NCBI GenBank assembly: GCA_035267185.1
Contig: DATFLY010000045.1
Span: 1-40,641, forward strand
Reading direction: 5' to 3'
DNA length: 40,641 nt
DNA from: JAUIBE01 sp035267185
Lineage (GTDB): Bacteria > Pseudomonadota > Gammaproteobacteria > Xanthomonadales > SZUA-36
Part shown: piece after piece, positions 33,214 through 40,641 of the stretch
How the letters are laid out: every line of letters begins with the position of its first letter
Numbering within the stretch: position 1 is the first letter of the stretch
The notes under the pieces: model-generated
Seen by the model: the letters and a program-made list of their open reading frames with translations, nothing else
What the model was told of the DNA's origin: nothing
Databases searched by the model: none
Made by a program: the position numbers and the translations under genes

Positions 33214-34437
33214 ATGTTTAAGCGTTTCAATATGTATCGAATCTCTATTCTTATGTTCCTGATGGTCGGCGTTGGAAATGTCAGCGCCCAGGTGCCCGAG
33301 CCATTTCAGGGTCACGACCCGGATTCTGTGTTCACCATCAGCTATTCCGATTTTGACGCCATTTTAAGGACCATGGTGGTTGATGTTGGCCGATCCACCA
33401 GAAAAGTTGCCAGGACCACACAACCCAAAACCGGCACCCGCATGAAAGCAAAGACCAGCAGTGGTCGCGCAACATCCTCCGAAGGCAATCGCTTTTATTT
33501 TGAAGAATTCGAGGAAAACGATGAGTTCCAGGAGGCGCTTCGTCTCGTTCGCGACAGCATCGAAGGGATTCCGGAGCAAATGGCGCTGGAGAACTTCTCA
33601 CGTAACGAGCAACTTGCCTACTGGCTGAACCTTTACAACGTCACGGTTCTTGACGAGCTGGTACAGATGTACCCCGAAAAGAACCTGAAGAAAGAGTTGG
33701 TTGGCAGGAAGTCCATCCTGGATCAGAAACTACTCAATGTTGCCGGAATCGAGCTTAGCCTCAACGACATCCAGTACAAGATCCTGGCGGGAAATTACGA
33801 GAACAACCCGCTGATCATGTATGGCCTTTACCAGGGCAATATTGGCGGGCCCAATATCCGCAAACGTGCTTACACCGGGGAAAGTGTTTATCGGTCTCTG
33901 CAGGACAATGCCGAGGAGTTTGTTAATTCAAACCGTGGAACATACACCCGCAACGGCGATTTCGAAGTATCCACGCTTTATGAGCGAAACAGCCAGTATT
34001 TCCCGAATTTTAACGATGACCTGAAACAGCACCTGATGCGTTTTATCGAGGGGCCGGAACGGACCGAGCTGAAGCAAACAGACCGCCTGTATGCTGACAT
34101 TGACGACTGGGACATCACCGATCTTTACGGTACAGATCGCGAAATTGGCGGGAGCTTTTCAAATAGTGCAGCGGCGATGATGGATGCCGTGGTTGCAATT
34201 CAGCCGGATGGAGCGGGCGGAACGGTCACAACCAACGCTTCTGTTGCCGGGTCTGCCTACATGGCCAAGACAGAGGTTGCCCCGAAATTTGATCCGAGCG
34301 TGCTGGATCAGCTTCTGACCATCAAGGCCAAGGAAGATGCAACCAGGCTGCTGAAGGAAGGCCGTGTAACGGTTGAAGAAATGGGCACGGTACCGGTTAA
34401 TACCGACGACAACACAACGGAACAAGACGACGAATAA
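33214..34437 (+). CDS. Secreted DUF547 protein, paralogue A1
   Basis: A 407-residue exported protein with a Sec signal peptide (cleaved after VSA, about residue 25), so it is soluble in the periplasm or beyond. The DUF547 core spans about residues 120-245. Its markers are FSRNEQLAYWLNLYN (128-142), LNVAGIELSLNDIQYKIL and NPLIMYGLYQGNIGGPNIR, then AYTGESV. Compared with usual bacterial DUF547 (RIHFALVCAS-GCP as I recall it), the His and both Cys are missing. A proximal motif, DVGRSTR, and a DWDITDLYGT segment are shared by all four paralogues here. The tail ends VEEMGTVP plus acidic residues, as in the paralogue at 38324. Biochemical role unknown. Confidence 0.9.
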   Translation: MFKRFNMYRISILMFLMVGVGNVSAQVPEPFQGHDPDSVFTISYSDFDAILRTMVVDVGRSTRKVARTTQPKTGTRMKAKTSSGRATSSEGNRFYFEEFEENDEFQEALRLVRDSIEGIPEQMALENFSRNEQLAYWLNLYNVTVLDELVQMYPEKNLKKELVGRKSILDQKLLNVAGIELSLNDIQYKILAGNYENNPLIMYGLYQGNIGGPNIRKRAYTGESVYRSLQDNAEEFVNSNRGTYTRNGDFEVSTLYERNSQYFPNFNDDLKQHLMRFIEGPERTELKQTDRLYADIDDWDITDLYGTDREIGGSFSNSAAAMMDAVVAIQPDGAGGTVTTNASVAGSAYMAKTEVAPKFDPSVLDQLLTIKAKEDATRLLKEGRVTVEEMGTVPVNTDDNTTEQDDE

Positions 34438-35638
34438 GGCAATCCCAACAAGCCTGGGCAGGTTGATTTGCACAGCCATTCTCGCTGCCATTGGCAGCGG
34501 GCTGGTTGCATGTGCCACCACCCCGGCACCGCAGCCTGCTGCGACAACAACACCCGTTGCCAGCGGCCAGATCAGCGCAAAAGCCGTGATCACTTCCAGC
34601 CCCCTGCAACAGGCGGGCTTGGAAGAGGGTCTGTTCGAAGTCGACATGCTGGCCCTGAGTCCGGAAATGCTGGCATTCATTGATGAATATGTTGAGCGTG
34701 ATGTCGGGGAATCAGAACGTTTGGCTCAGCTACTGTATGCCGTTTTGGGCGGTGATCGCTTCCAGCTTGAGTATGACGACACCACGGGCACTGCGATCAG
34801 CACCTTTAATCATGGTGGCGGCAACTGTATTTCCTTCACAAACATGTTCATTGCCATGGCACGAAACCTGGGCCTCGATGCCAGCTACCAGGAAGTCGAG
34901 ATTCCACCGGACTGGACGGTTTCAGGGAATACCTGGCTGATCAGCGAACATATCAATGTACTGGTTGATGTAAAAAATGCGCTTAGCCGCGTGGTCGATT
35001 TCAACTCTTACAGCACCATCGTCGATGTCGAGACCCAGAGCCGGGTGGTATCGGATGCCAGGGCAAGGGCTCACTATTTCAACAACATCGGTGTGGAACG
35101 AATGCTCGATAACCAGGTGGGGCTTGCGTACGCAAACCTGCAGCACAGCATCTCGGAAGACCCCACTTTTGCTTCTTCATGGGTCAACATGGGAATCCTC
35201 CATCGGCGCGAGGGCTTTGAGGACTATGCAGAGGCGGCCTATCTCGAAGCAATCAGGCACGACCGCGGCAACCTGATGGCGATGAGCAATCTCGCCGATC
35301 TGTATCAGCAAGAGGGCCGGGAAGAAGAAGCCAAGCGTTACCTCTCAAGGGTGCGCGAACACCGCATGAGCAACCCTTTCTACCGCTTTCGGCTGGCAGA
35401 TATTGCCTTCAATGACGGTGACTACAAGTCGGCTATAAAAAATCTGAAGTACGCAATTCGTCAGAAAAACGACGAAGATCAGTTCTACTACCTGTTGAGC
35501 CTTAGTTATTTGATGGCTGGTGACAAGCAAGAGGCTCAGCGTTGGATGAAAGAAGCGCAGGAGGTTGCGAGGGCAACGAAGGACAAAAAGCGATACAGCC
35601 GCAAGCTGGAATTGCTCATGGGAAAAGACACCTCCTGA
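34373..35638 (+). CDS. TPR lipoprotein with transglutaminase-like domain
   Basis: A 421-residue protein if read from TTG 34373. A lipobox LVAC (44-47) follows a hydrophobic stretch, so it should be a lipoprotein. Residues about 115-215 look like a transglutaminase-like fold: GGGNCISFTNMFIAMARNLGL with Cys152, EHINVLVDV with His193, and RVVDFN with Asp209, an intact Cys/His/Asp triad. TPR-like repeats (about 233-405) follow. This architecture is common in proteobacteria; the target is unknown. The start is unsure: no ATG precedes the lipobox, TTG 34373 lies 65 bases inside the DUF547 gene with AAGGAAGG 11 bases upstream, and later TTG or CTG codons give poorer signal peptides. Operon partner of the DUF547 genes. 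Confidence 0.8.
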   Translation: MKKWARYRLIPTTTQRNKTTNKAIPTSLGRLICTAILAAIGSGLVACATTPAPQPAATTTPVASGQISAKAVITSSPLQQAGLEEGLFEVDMLALSPEMLAFIDEYVERDVGESERLAQLLYAVLGGDRFQLEYDDTTGTAISTFNHGGGNCISFTNMFIAMARNLGLDASYQEVEIPPDWTVSGNTWLISEHINVLVDVKNALSRVVDFNSYSTIVDVETQSRVVSDARARAHYFNNIGVERMLDNQVGLAYANLQHSISEDPTFASSWVNMGILHRREGFEDYAEAAYLEAIRHDRGNLMAMSNLADLYQQEGREEEAKRYLSRVREHRMSNPFYRFRLADIAFNDGDYKSAIKNLKYAIRQKNDEDQFYYLLSLSYLMAGDKQEAQRWMKEAQEVARATKDKKRYSRKLELLMGKDTS

Positions 35639-35667
35639 TCGGCACATCAATTCCCGGAGGAGTGTTC

Positions 35668-37035
35668 GTGATTAACAAATCAGTATCAGTTTCAATGGCT
35701 CTGTGCGCCGTTTTGGTCGCGGCGTGCGCAGCACCGACTCCCATGCCACAAAGCGCACCGGATGAGGTGGCCAGCTCAGAAATTCCAGACCCGTTCTGGG
35801 ACTTTGACCCTGATTCCAATTTCACCATCAACTATGCCGACGTTGATGCCATTCTAGGGGCGATGGTGGTGGATACCGGGCGCTCAACCCGGGAGAAGCT
35901 GCCCCCGCAAAGGGCGTCAACGGGCACGCGTCTTCAGACCAAGGTGAAGCGCACGACGGCCAATGAAGCCAACCGTTTTTATTTCGAAGAGTTTTCTGAA
36001 AATGAAGAATATACGGAAATGCTCGAGGAACTGCTTGCAAGCCTGGAGTCTATTCCGGACGAAATCCCCCTGGACCAGTTCAACAGGGACGAGCAGCTTG
36101 CTTACTGGCTGAATCTCTACAACATTGCAATTCTGACCAAACTGGTAGACATCTATCCGGAACGAAACCTCAAGCAGGAACTTCTTGGAAACCGGTCAAT
36201 ACTTGAAGAAAAGTTCATCAATGTTTCCGGGGTGCCATTAAGCCTCCACGACATTCAGAACACCATTCTGCGCTGGAATTACGATGACAATCCGTTGGTC
36301 ATTTACGGACTCTACCAGGGCAATATTGGCGGACCCAACATTCGCCGCTGGGCTTACACCGGGGAAAGTGTCCAGAAGGACCTGGTGGCCAACGCAAAGG
36401 AATTCGTCAATTCCAATCGTGGAACCTACTATTCAGGCTCCGGTGACGAATTTCATGTATCCAGCTTCTACGCGCGCAACCTGGGTTACTTTGACAATCG
36501 GGCTTCAACGCTGCGGGCGCATATCCTGAGATACCTGGAAGGGCCGCAGGTTGCACAACTGGAAAATGCGGGGCGCATCGTCGCAGACATTGATGACTGG
36601 ACCATCACAGACGTTTACGGCAGCTCACAAACCCAGAGAGTGGGTGGAAGCCTGGTTCATAGCGGCGCCGCCATGCAGGGGGCGGTCGTGTCCACGGGTA
36701 TTGCCAACAACGCCGAGCGTGGCGCGGGAACAGGTGTAGTCGGAAATACCGGGCCAGCAGTCAGTGCGACTTCAAATACAATATCCAGCGGCTCAACCTA
36801 TCACACCTACTCCACCATCAAGGAGGATCCAAGGTTTTCGCGCTTCAAACGCGCGGATGGGTTGGACTTGCCCAAAATTGCTGCTGACGAACGAGCCGTG
36901 GAGCTGAAGGGAACAGAGAAGAAAGCAGGAAACAACCCTGAGGCCGGTGGTGAAGAAGGGTCCGGAAACAACGATTCTGAAAGCGACCCCAGCGGCTCAC
37001 ATGACGTCTCCAACTCCGACCAGGGCGGTAAGTAA
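35668..37035 (+). CDS. DUF547 lipoprotein, paralogue B1
   Basis: 455 residues from GTG 35668, chosen because GGAGGAG ends five bases before it; the frame is open further upstream but overlaps the TPR gene. The signal ends with lipobox LVAAC (Cys20), so it is a lipoprotein. The DUF547 core is as in the neighbours: FNRDEQLAYWLNLYN, LNVSG-like INVSGVPLSLHDIQNTILRWNY and NPLVIYGLYQGNIGGPNIR. PFWDFDPDSNFTINYADVD near the N-terminus links it to the next gene (PFWDFDPKSEFTINYSDVD). It has a longer Gly/Ser/Thr-rich tail (about 350-455) than the other copies, probably disordered. Function unknown. Confidence 0.9.
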   Translation: MINKSVSVSMALCAVLVAACAAPTPMPQSAPDEVASSEIPDPFWDFDPDSNFTINYADVDAILGAMVVDTGRSTREKLPPQRASTGTRLQTKVKRTTANEANRFYFEEFSENEEYTEMLEELLASLESIPDEIPLDQFNRDEQLAYWLNLYNIAILTKLVDIYPERNLKQELLGNRSILEEKFINVSGVPLSLHDIQNTILRWNYDDNPLVIYGLYQGNIGGPNIRRWAYTGESVQKDLVANAKEFVNSNRGTYYSGSGDEFHVSSFYARNLGYFDNRASTLRAHILRYLEGPQVAQLENAGRIVADIDDWTITDVYGSSQTQRVGGSLVHSGAAMQGAVVSTGIANNAERGAGTGVVGNTGPAVSATSNTISSGSTYHTYSTIKEDPRFSRFKRADGLDLPKIAADERAVELKGTEKKAGNNPEAGGEEGSGNNDSESDPSGSHDVSNSDQGGK

Positions 37036-37053
37036 TCACACGATAGGCAGGCA

Positions 37054-38283
37054 ATGAATCATCTTGTGACCCGTCGATTACTCTACCTGCTTGCAACAGG
37101 GACTGTCTTCATTATGGCTTCTGGTTGCAGCACACCAGCCCCTGCCCCTGAACCGACACCACGTGGCGATGTTGTCAGTTCGGATGTCCCGGAACCATTC
37201 TGGGATTTCGATCCCAAATCGGAGTTCACCATTAACTACTCGGATGTTGATGGCATCCTCAGCGCCATGGTGATCGATGTCGGGCGATCTTCCCGTCAGA
37301 TAATTCAGCCAGCCACTGCCCAAACCGGCACTCGCCTGAAAGCCAACGTCAAGAGAACCACCTCGAATGAAGGCAATCGCTTTCGATTTGAGGAATTCGA
37401 AGATAACGAACTTTACCAACAGATCCTGCGCGGCATCCGTTCAGATCTCGAAGCCATTCCTGATCAGATTCCACTTGAGCACTTCAATCGTGACGAACAA
37501 CTGGCCTACTGGCTGAACCTCTACAATATTTCATTGCTGGAAAAGCTGGTTGAGATCTACCCCGAGCGGAATCTCAAACAGGAACTGGTGGGGCGCAAAT
37601 CCATCCTGGATGAGAAAATTCTGAATGTCTCGGGAATCCCGCTGAGTCTCGACGACATCCAACATACGATTCTTCGCTGGAATTACGACAGCAATCCACT
37701 CGTGATCTACGGTTTGTACCAGGGCGTCGTCGGAGGTCCTAACATTCGCAATAAAGCGTATACAGGTGAAAACGTCTATCGGCTTCTCACCGACAACGCA
37801 ATTGAGTTCATCAATTCAAACCGGGGCACTTATCCGGCAGCTGGAGAGAGCTTCCGTGTGTCGGGTTACTACGCTCGCAATCTCGGTTATTTTGACAACC
37901 TTGATTCCCACCTTAAGGCACACCTGTTGCGTTATATCGAAGGGGTCCAGGAGCATGAATTACTCGATGCTAAACACCTGGTTCCGAACCTGGAAGACTG
38001 GACCATCACAGATGTTTACGGTACAGGCACGAAGATAAGTGAGAGTTTTGCACGCAACCCCGCAGCTGTTATGGGCTCTGCTCCAGCAATTGACGATGTT
38101 TGGCTGGCCAACATCGTTTCCACCAGGGGTTCGCGGGCGTCCGGCAGAGTGGCCACCATGTCACCCAGGGAGCGTTTCGGGCCGGAAGCGACAAAATTTA
38201 TCGAGGAATTCCTTCGGAAAAATGGAATCAATCAGAAAAGAACGCACTTGAAAATCGACGGTCAAATCGCATCTAATTTCTGA
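37054..38283 (+). CDS. DUF547 lipoprotein, paralogue B2
   Basis: 409 residues with a type II signal ending MASGC (Cys25). It is the closest relative of the preceding gene: both are lipoproteins, share PFWDFDP near the start, ILRWNY after the DIQ helix, and YARNLGYFDN further on, where the secreted pair reads RNSQYFP. DUF547 core: FNRDEQLAYWLNLYN, GIPLSLDDIQHTILRWNY, NPLVIYGLYQGVVGGPNIR. Its C-terminal third differs from the others, with a basic end (LRKNGINQKRTHLKI) instead of an acidic tail. It starts 18 bases after the previous stop. Function unknown. Confidence 0.9.
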   Translation: MNHLVTRRLLYLLATGTVFIMASGCSTPAPAPEPTPRGDVVSSDVPEPFWDFDPKSEFTINYSDVDGILSAMVIDVGRSSRQIIQPATAQTGTRLKANVKRTTSNEGNRFRFEEFEDNELYQQILRGIRSDLEAIPDQIPLEHFNRDEQLAYWLNLYNISLLEKLVEIYPERNLKQELVGRKSILDEKILNVSGIPLSLDDIQHTILRWNYDSNPLVIYGLYQGVVGGPNIRNKAYTGENVYRLLTDNAIEFINSNRGTYPAAGESFRVSGYYARNLGYFDNLDSHLKAHLLRYIEGVQEHELLDAKHLVPNLEDWTITDVYGTGTKISESFARNPAAVMGSAPAIDDVWLANIVSTRGSRASGRVATMSPRERFGPEATKFIEEFLRKNGINQKRTHLKIDGQIASNF

Positions 38284-38323
38284 TACACCCAATTCTGATT
38301 ACATGAAATCCTGAGGAGTCTTT

Positions 38324-39559
38324 GTGAATAAAGTCATGACCATTATTTCTGCTCTCGCCATCGGGTTGCTGATGGCAGCCACCAGTGTTGCAAATACAAA
38401 TGCTGTACCCGAACCATTCCAGGGGTATGACCCGGATTCCGGATTCAGGATCAAGTACGAAGACGTCGATGCAATACTGAAGAACATGGTTATCGATGTC
38501 GGCCGATCTTCCCGGGAAAAAGCTCCGGCAACCAGGGCCCAGACCGGAACCAGGATGAAAACCAAGGTCAAACGCGAAACAGCAACCGAAGGAAATCGAT
38601 TCTTTTTTGAAGCATTCCGGGAGAACGAGGAATTCAAGACAGCGCTGCACAACGTCCGCCTGAGCCTTGAGAGTGTTCCTGACCAGGTCAGCCTGGCGGA
38701 TTTCAACCGGAATGAGCAACTGGCTTACTGGCTGAATCTTTACAACATCACCTTGCTTGACGAGCTTGTCAAAATTTACCCGGAGAGAGATCTCAAGAAA
38801 GAAATCACGGGTAAGAAATCCATTCTCAAACCCAAGATCCTGAATATAGCGGGCATCCCTCTAAGCCTGGATGATATCCAGTACACCATCCTGGCGGGAA
38901 ATTACGGTAACGACCCATTGATTATGTATGGCCTCTACCAGGGAATTATCGGTGGACCCAACATACGCGATTCGGCTTATACCGGTGAGAATGTAAGACG
39001 CTACCTGCAGGACAACGCTGAAGAATTCATCAACTCAAACCGCGGTACCCAGGCTGAAGATGATGTTTTTGAAGTATCCAGTCTCTACGATCGTAACAGT
39101 CAGTACTTTCCTGATTTTGATGAAGACCTCAAACAGCACCTGAATCGGTATATTGAAGGCTACGAGCGCACCGCTCTTCAGTCCGCATCGACTTTTAAAC
39201 CAAAGATCAATGATTGGACGATCACGGACGTTTACGGCACGATGCAGGACATTGGCGGCAGTTTCGCGTCAAGTAAGGCTGCAATGTTGAATTCGGTAGT
39301 GACGCTTCAGCAAGGACCAGACGGTGGAGCGTCCGAGCAGATATCTGCCAGTTTTTCCGAGGCATCGTCAATGGTTCAGTCCAAAACACCTGACGCATTT
39401 CGCTTTGATCCCCAGGTTTTGGAACACCTGGTTGAGCTCAAAACCAAGGAACAGGAAGCCAACATGCAAAAAGACAGTTCCGTCACTGTTGAGGAAATGG
39501 GAACCGTTCCGACAGAACCGGAGGATGGGGGTGATTCGGAGGGTTCAGAACAGGATTAA
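38324..39559 (+). CDS. Secreted DUF547 protein, paralogue A2
   Basis: 411 residues from GTG 38324, with GAGGAG nine bases upstream. A Sec signal peptide (IISALAIGLLMAATSVA) without lipobox makes it soluble. It is the sister of the copy at 33214: both start VPEPFQG-DPDS after the signal, have LAGNY after the DIQ helix, RNSQYFP-F then DDLKQHL or EDLKQHL, IGGSFSNSAAAM or IGGSFASSKAAM, and end with VTVEEMGTVP plus an acidic tail. The DUF547 core has NPL replaced by DPLIMYGLYQGIIGGPNIR, again without the usual His and Cys. Last gene of the operon before the terminator. Function unknown. Confidence 0.9.
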   Translation: MNKVMTIISALAIGLLMAATSVANTNAVPEPFQGYDPDSGFRIKYEDVDAILKNMVIDVGRSSREKAPATRAQTGTRMKTKVKRETATEGNRFFFEAFRENEEFKTALHNVRLSLESVPDQVSLADFNRNEQLAYWLNLYNITLLDELVKIYPERDLKKEITGKKSILKPKILNIAGIPLSLDDIQYTILAGNYGNDPLIMYGLYQGIIGGPNIRDSAYTGENVRRYLQDNAEEFINSNRGTQAEDDVFEVSSLYDRNSQYFPDFDEDLKQHLNRYIEGYERTALQSASTFKPKINDWTITDVYGTMQDIGGSFASSKAAMLNSVVTLQQGPDGGASEQISASFSEASSMVQSKTPDAFRFDPQVLEHLVELKTKEQEANMQKDSSVTVEEMGTVPTEPEDGGDSEGSEQD

Positions 39560-39584
39560 CAAGGCCACTTAAGGCAATTGAAAG

Positions 39585-39610
39585 GGCCTCGCGATGCGAG
39601 GCCTTTTTTT
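39585..39610 (+). terminator. Rho-independent terminator of the DUF547 operon
   Basis: GGCCTCGC (39585-39592), loop GAT, GCGAGGCC (39596-39603) and seven T (39604-39610) form a textbook intrinsic terminator, with A residues upstream (39581-39583) that can pair with the T-run, so it can also act on the convergent sulfotransferase transcript. It begins 26 bases after the last DUF547 stop. Confidence 0.95.
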
Positions 39611-40641
39611 ATTCCCCAAATGCTTCTTTGAAATGTTTCTCGTAATTCTTCCAGCGACCGATTGATTTCCTGGTGAGTGGCTGGCGAACCTGCCAGACGC
39701 TGGCAGTCCCTACCGTTGACTCCTGCTTGTCAAACTCAAGAACGACATCATCCCAATCTTCGCCAAGGTTTTCGAGTAATCCACCAATGGTCTCGCGTGG
39801 GTTGTCCACCATGTCTTCATAGGAGATACGAATCAGATCGTCACCCAACAATTCCTGCCAGTGATCAATCAGTTTTCGATGTAATCCCAGGTAATGACGA
39901 ATATCCTGCAGACGCAAAGCATAGCCCTGACTGGCACCCAGCCTGGTGCTGAATACGGATACGGCAATATCGTGCCAGTCACGCTCTGTGATTATGAATT
40001 TCGCATTGGGAATCATTGCCTTGATCAGGCCAATGTAGAGGAAATTGTCCGGGCGCTTGTCTGTAAGGCGAGTGTTTTCATCCGCTCGCTGAGCGCAGAA
40101 GGCAGCATGTTGAGATTTCCATTCCTCGATAGACTCTGCATTGAGCCCATCCAGCTTCTCGGGAAACCCCGGAAAACTTTTTGTCACCAGTCGTGGAAAG
40201 AATTCCAATTCTCCGCCTGCCGTAAATCGCGGATGAGCGCCCAACATCTGCTCAAGCAGGGTTGACCCACTACGAAATATTCCACAAATGAATACGGGGT
40301 CATGTGAGTCGCCACCGAATTGGGACAGCCAGTCTGATGTAAAGCGTGAAGATATCCTGTCAAAAAGCGCCTCAGCGCGTGACTGACGGTATTCCGGCTG
40401 CACCGGGCGATCAAGGTCATTGCCTTTCTTAAAGCTTGCCCACGCCTCATCGTATTGGCCGACCTGGTCATAAGCACGTCCCAGGGTGAAGTGCAGATCA
40501 GGGTTCTTGCTTTGGGGTGCGTGTTCGGCCAACCTGGAAATCATGGGATCATCTGCACCTTCAAACTTGTGTGCATCACCCAGCCGGGCCAGAGCAAATT
40601 CATTCTTTGGATCCAGCTCGAGGCATTTTTCAAAGCAGGCT
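39609..40641 (-). CDS. TPR-sulfotransferase, 5' end outside window
   Basis: The frame is open to the right edge, and the residues before the first in-window Met (40544) read like a TPR unit (CLELDPKNEFALARLGDAH), so the gene continues beyond it. A TPR (LHFTLGRAYDQVGQYDEAWASFKKGN) leads into a PAPS-dependent sulfotransferase of the Sulfotransfer_3 kind. It has the 5'-phosphosulfate loop FICGIFRSGSTLLEQML and the 3'-phosphate segment ITERDWHDIAVSVFSTRLG, and ends with WKNYEKHFKEAFGE. Such fusions are common in marine gammaproteobacteria and are thought to sulfate proteins or peptides. It converges on the DUF547 operon terminator, which overlaps its stop codon. Confidence 0.92.
   Translation of the reverse strand, partial: ACFEKCLELDPKNEFALARLGDAHKFEGADDPMISRLAEHAPQSKNPDLHFTLGRAYDQVGQYDEAWASFKKGNDLDRPVQPEYRQSRAEALFDRISSRFTSDWLSQFGGDSHDPVFICGIFRSGSTLLEQMLGAHPRFTAGGELEFFPRLVTKSFPGFPEKLDGLNAESIEEWKSQHAAFCAQRADENTRLTDKRPDNFLYIGLIKAMIPNAKFIITERDWHDIAVSVFSTRLGASQGYALRLQDIRHYLGLHRKLIDHWQELLGDDLIRISYEDMVDNPRETIGGLLENLGEDWDDVVLEFDKQESTVGTASVWQVRQPLTRKSIGRWKNYEKHFKEAFGE

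Overview
The window looks like a chromosomal segment of a free-living, aerobic, Gram-negative gammaproteobacterium, possibly from a marine lineage near Woeseiaceae, Wenzhouxiangella or Chromatiales. The evidence is a full tatABC operon, proteobacterial-type hemH, glmU and glmS, a type Vd patatin autotransporter, several lipoproteins with lipoboxes, an IPTL-CTERM protein and dispersed palindromic REP-like repeats. The lineage is an inference. I found no rRNA, tRNA, CRISPR array, phage gene or transposase. Coding density is high and many genes are translationally coupled by ATGA or TGATG overlaps.

Region 1 (1-7.6 kb) is mostly housekeeping. It holds the end of a probable metallo-beta-lactamase-fold hydrolase, a palindromic repeat cluster, ferrochelatase (hemH), an IPTL-CTERM surface protein, tatABC, a multi-pass membrane protein coupled to a LOG-family phosphoribohydrolase, a rhomboid protease and dodecin. 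Region 2 (7.6-12.6 kb) has a PlpD-like patatin/beta-barrel protein divergent from acetyl-CoA synthetase, then a perfect terminator hairpin and a BON-LysM protein.

Region 3 (12.7-17.8 kb) is the most unusual part. Four co-directional minus-strand genes encode, in transcription order, a small lipoprotein, a TIR-TM-TPR protein, a small secreted protein and a SLOG-domain protein with four membrane helices. The lipoprotein and the secreted protein are paralogues of each other. TIR enzymes make NAD-derived signals and SLOG domains bind such ligands in the Thoeris defence system. The cassette could therefore be a membrane-linked TIR/SLOG signalling or conflict system, with a periplasmic arm made of the TPR domain and the small proteins. 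This is a hypothesis.

Region 4 (17.9-23.3 kb) is a tightly packed operon, glmU-glmS-btpA-like-exbD-like-2-hydroxyacid dehydrogenase, joining UDP-GlcNAc synthesis to a TIM-barrel protein of unknown role and an ExbD with no ExbB partner. Region 5 (23.5-31.3 kb) has an S9 prolyl oligopeptidase tail-to-tail with a putative HEWGH metallopeptidase. It also has a modABC molybdate transporter translationally coupled to a beta-carbonic anhydrase and followed by an encapsulated-ferritin-like (EncFtn) protein with no encapsulin gene in view.

Region 6 (31.4-39.6 kb) is a plus-strand operon. It encodes a TPR/2OG-Fe(II) oxygenase-like protein, a secreted DUF547 protein, a TPR lipoprotein with a transglutaminase-like triad, two DUF547 lipoproteins and another secreted DUF547 protein. 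It ends at a strong terminator. All four DUF547 paralogues lack the His and Cys residues I expect in bacterial DUF547 proteins. The window closes inside a convergent TPR-sulfotransferase gene.
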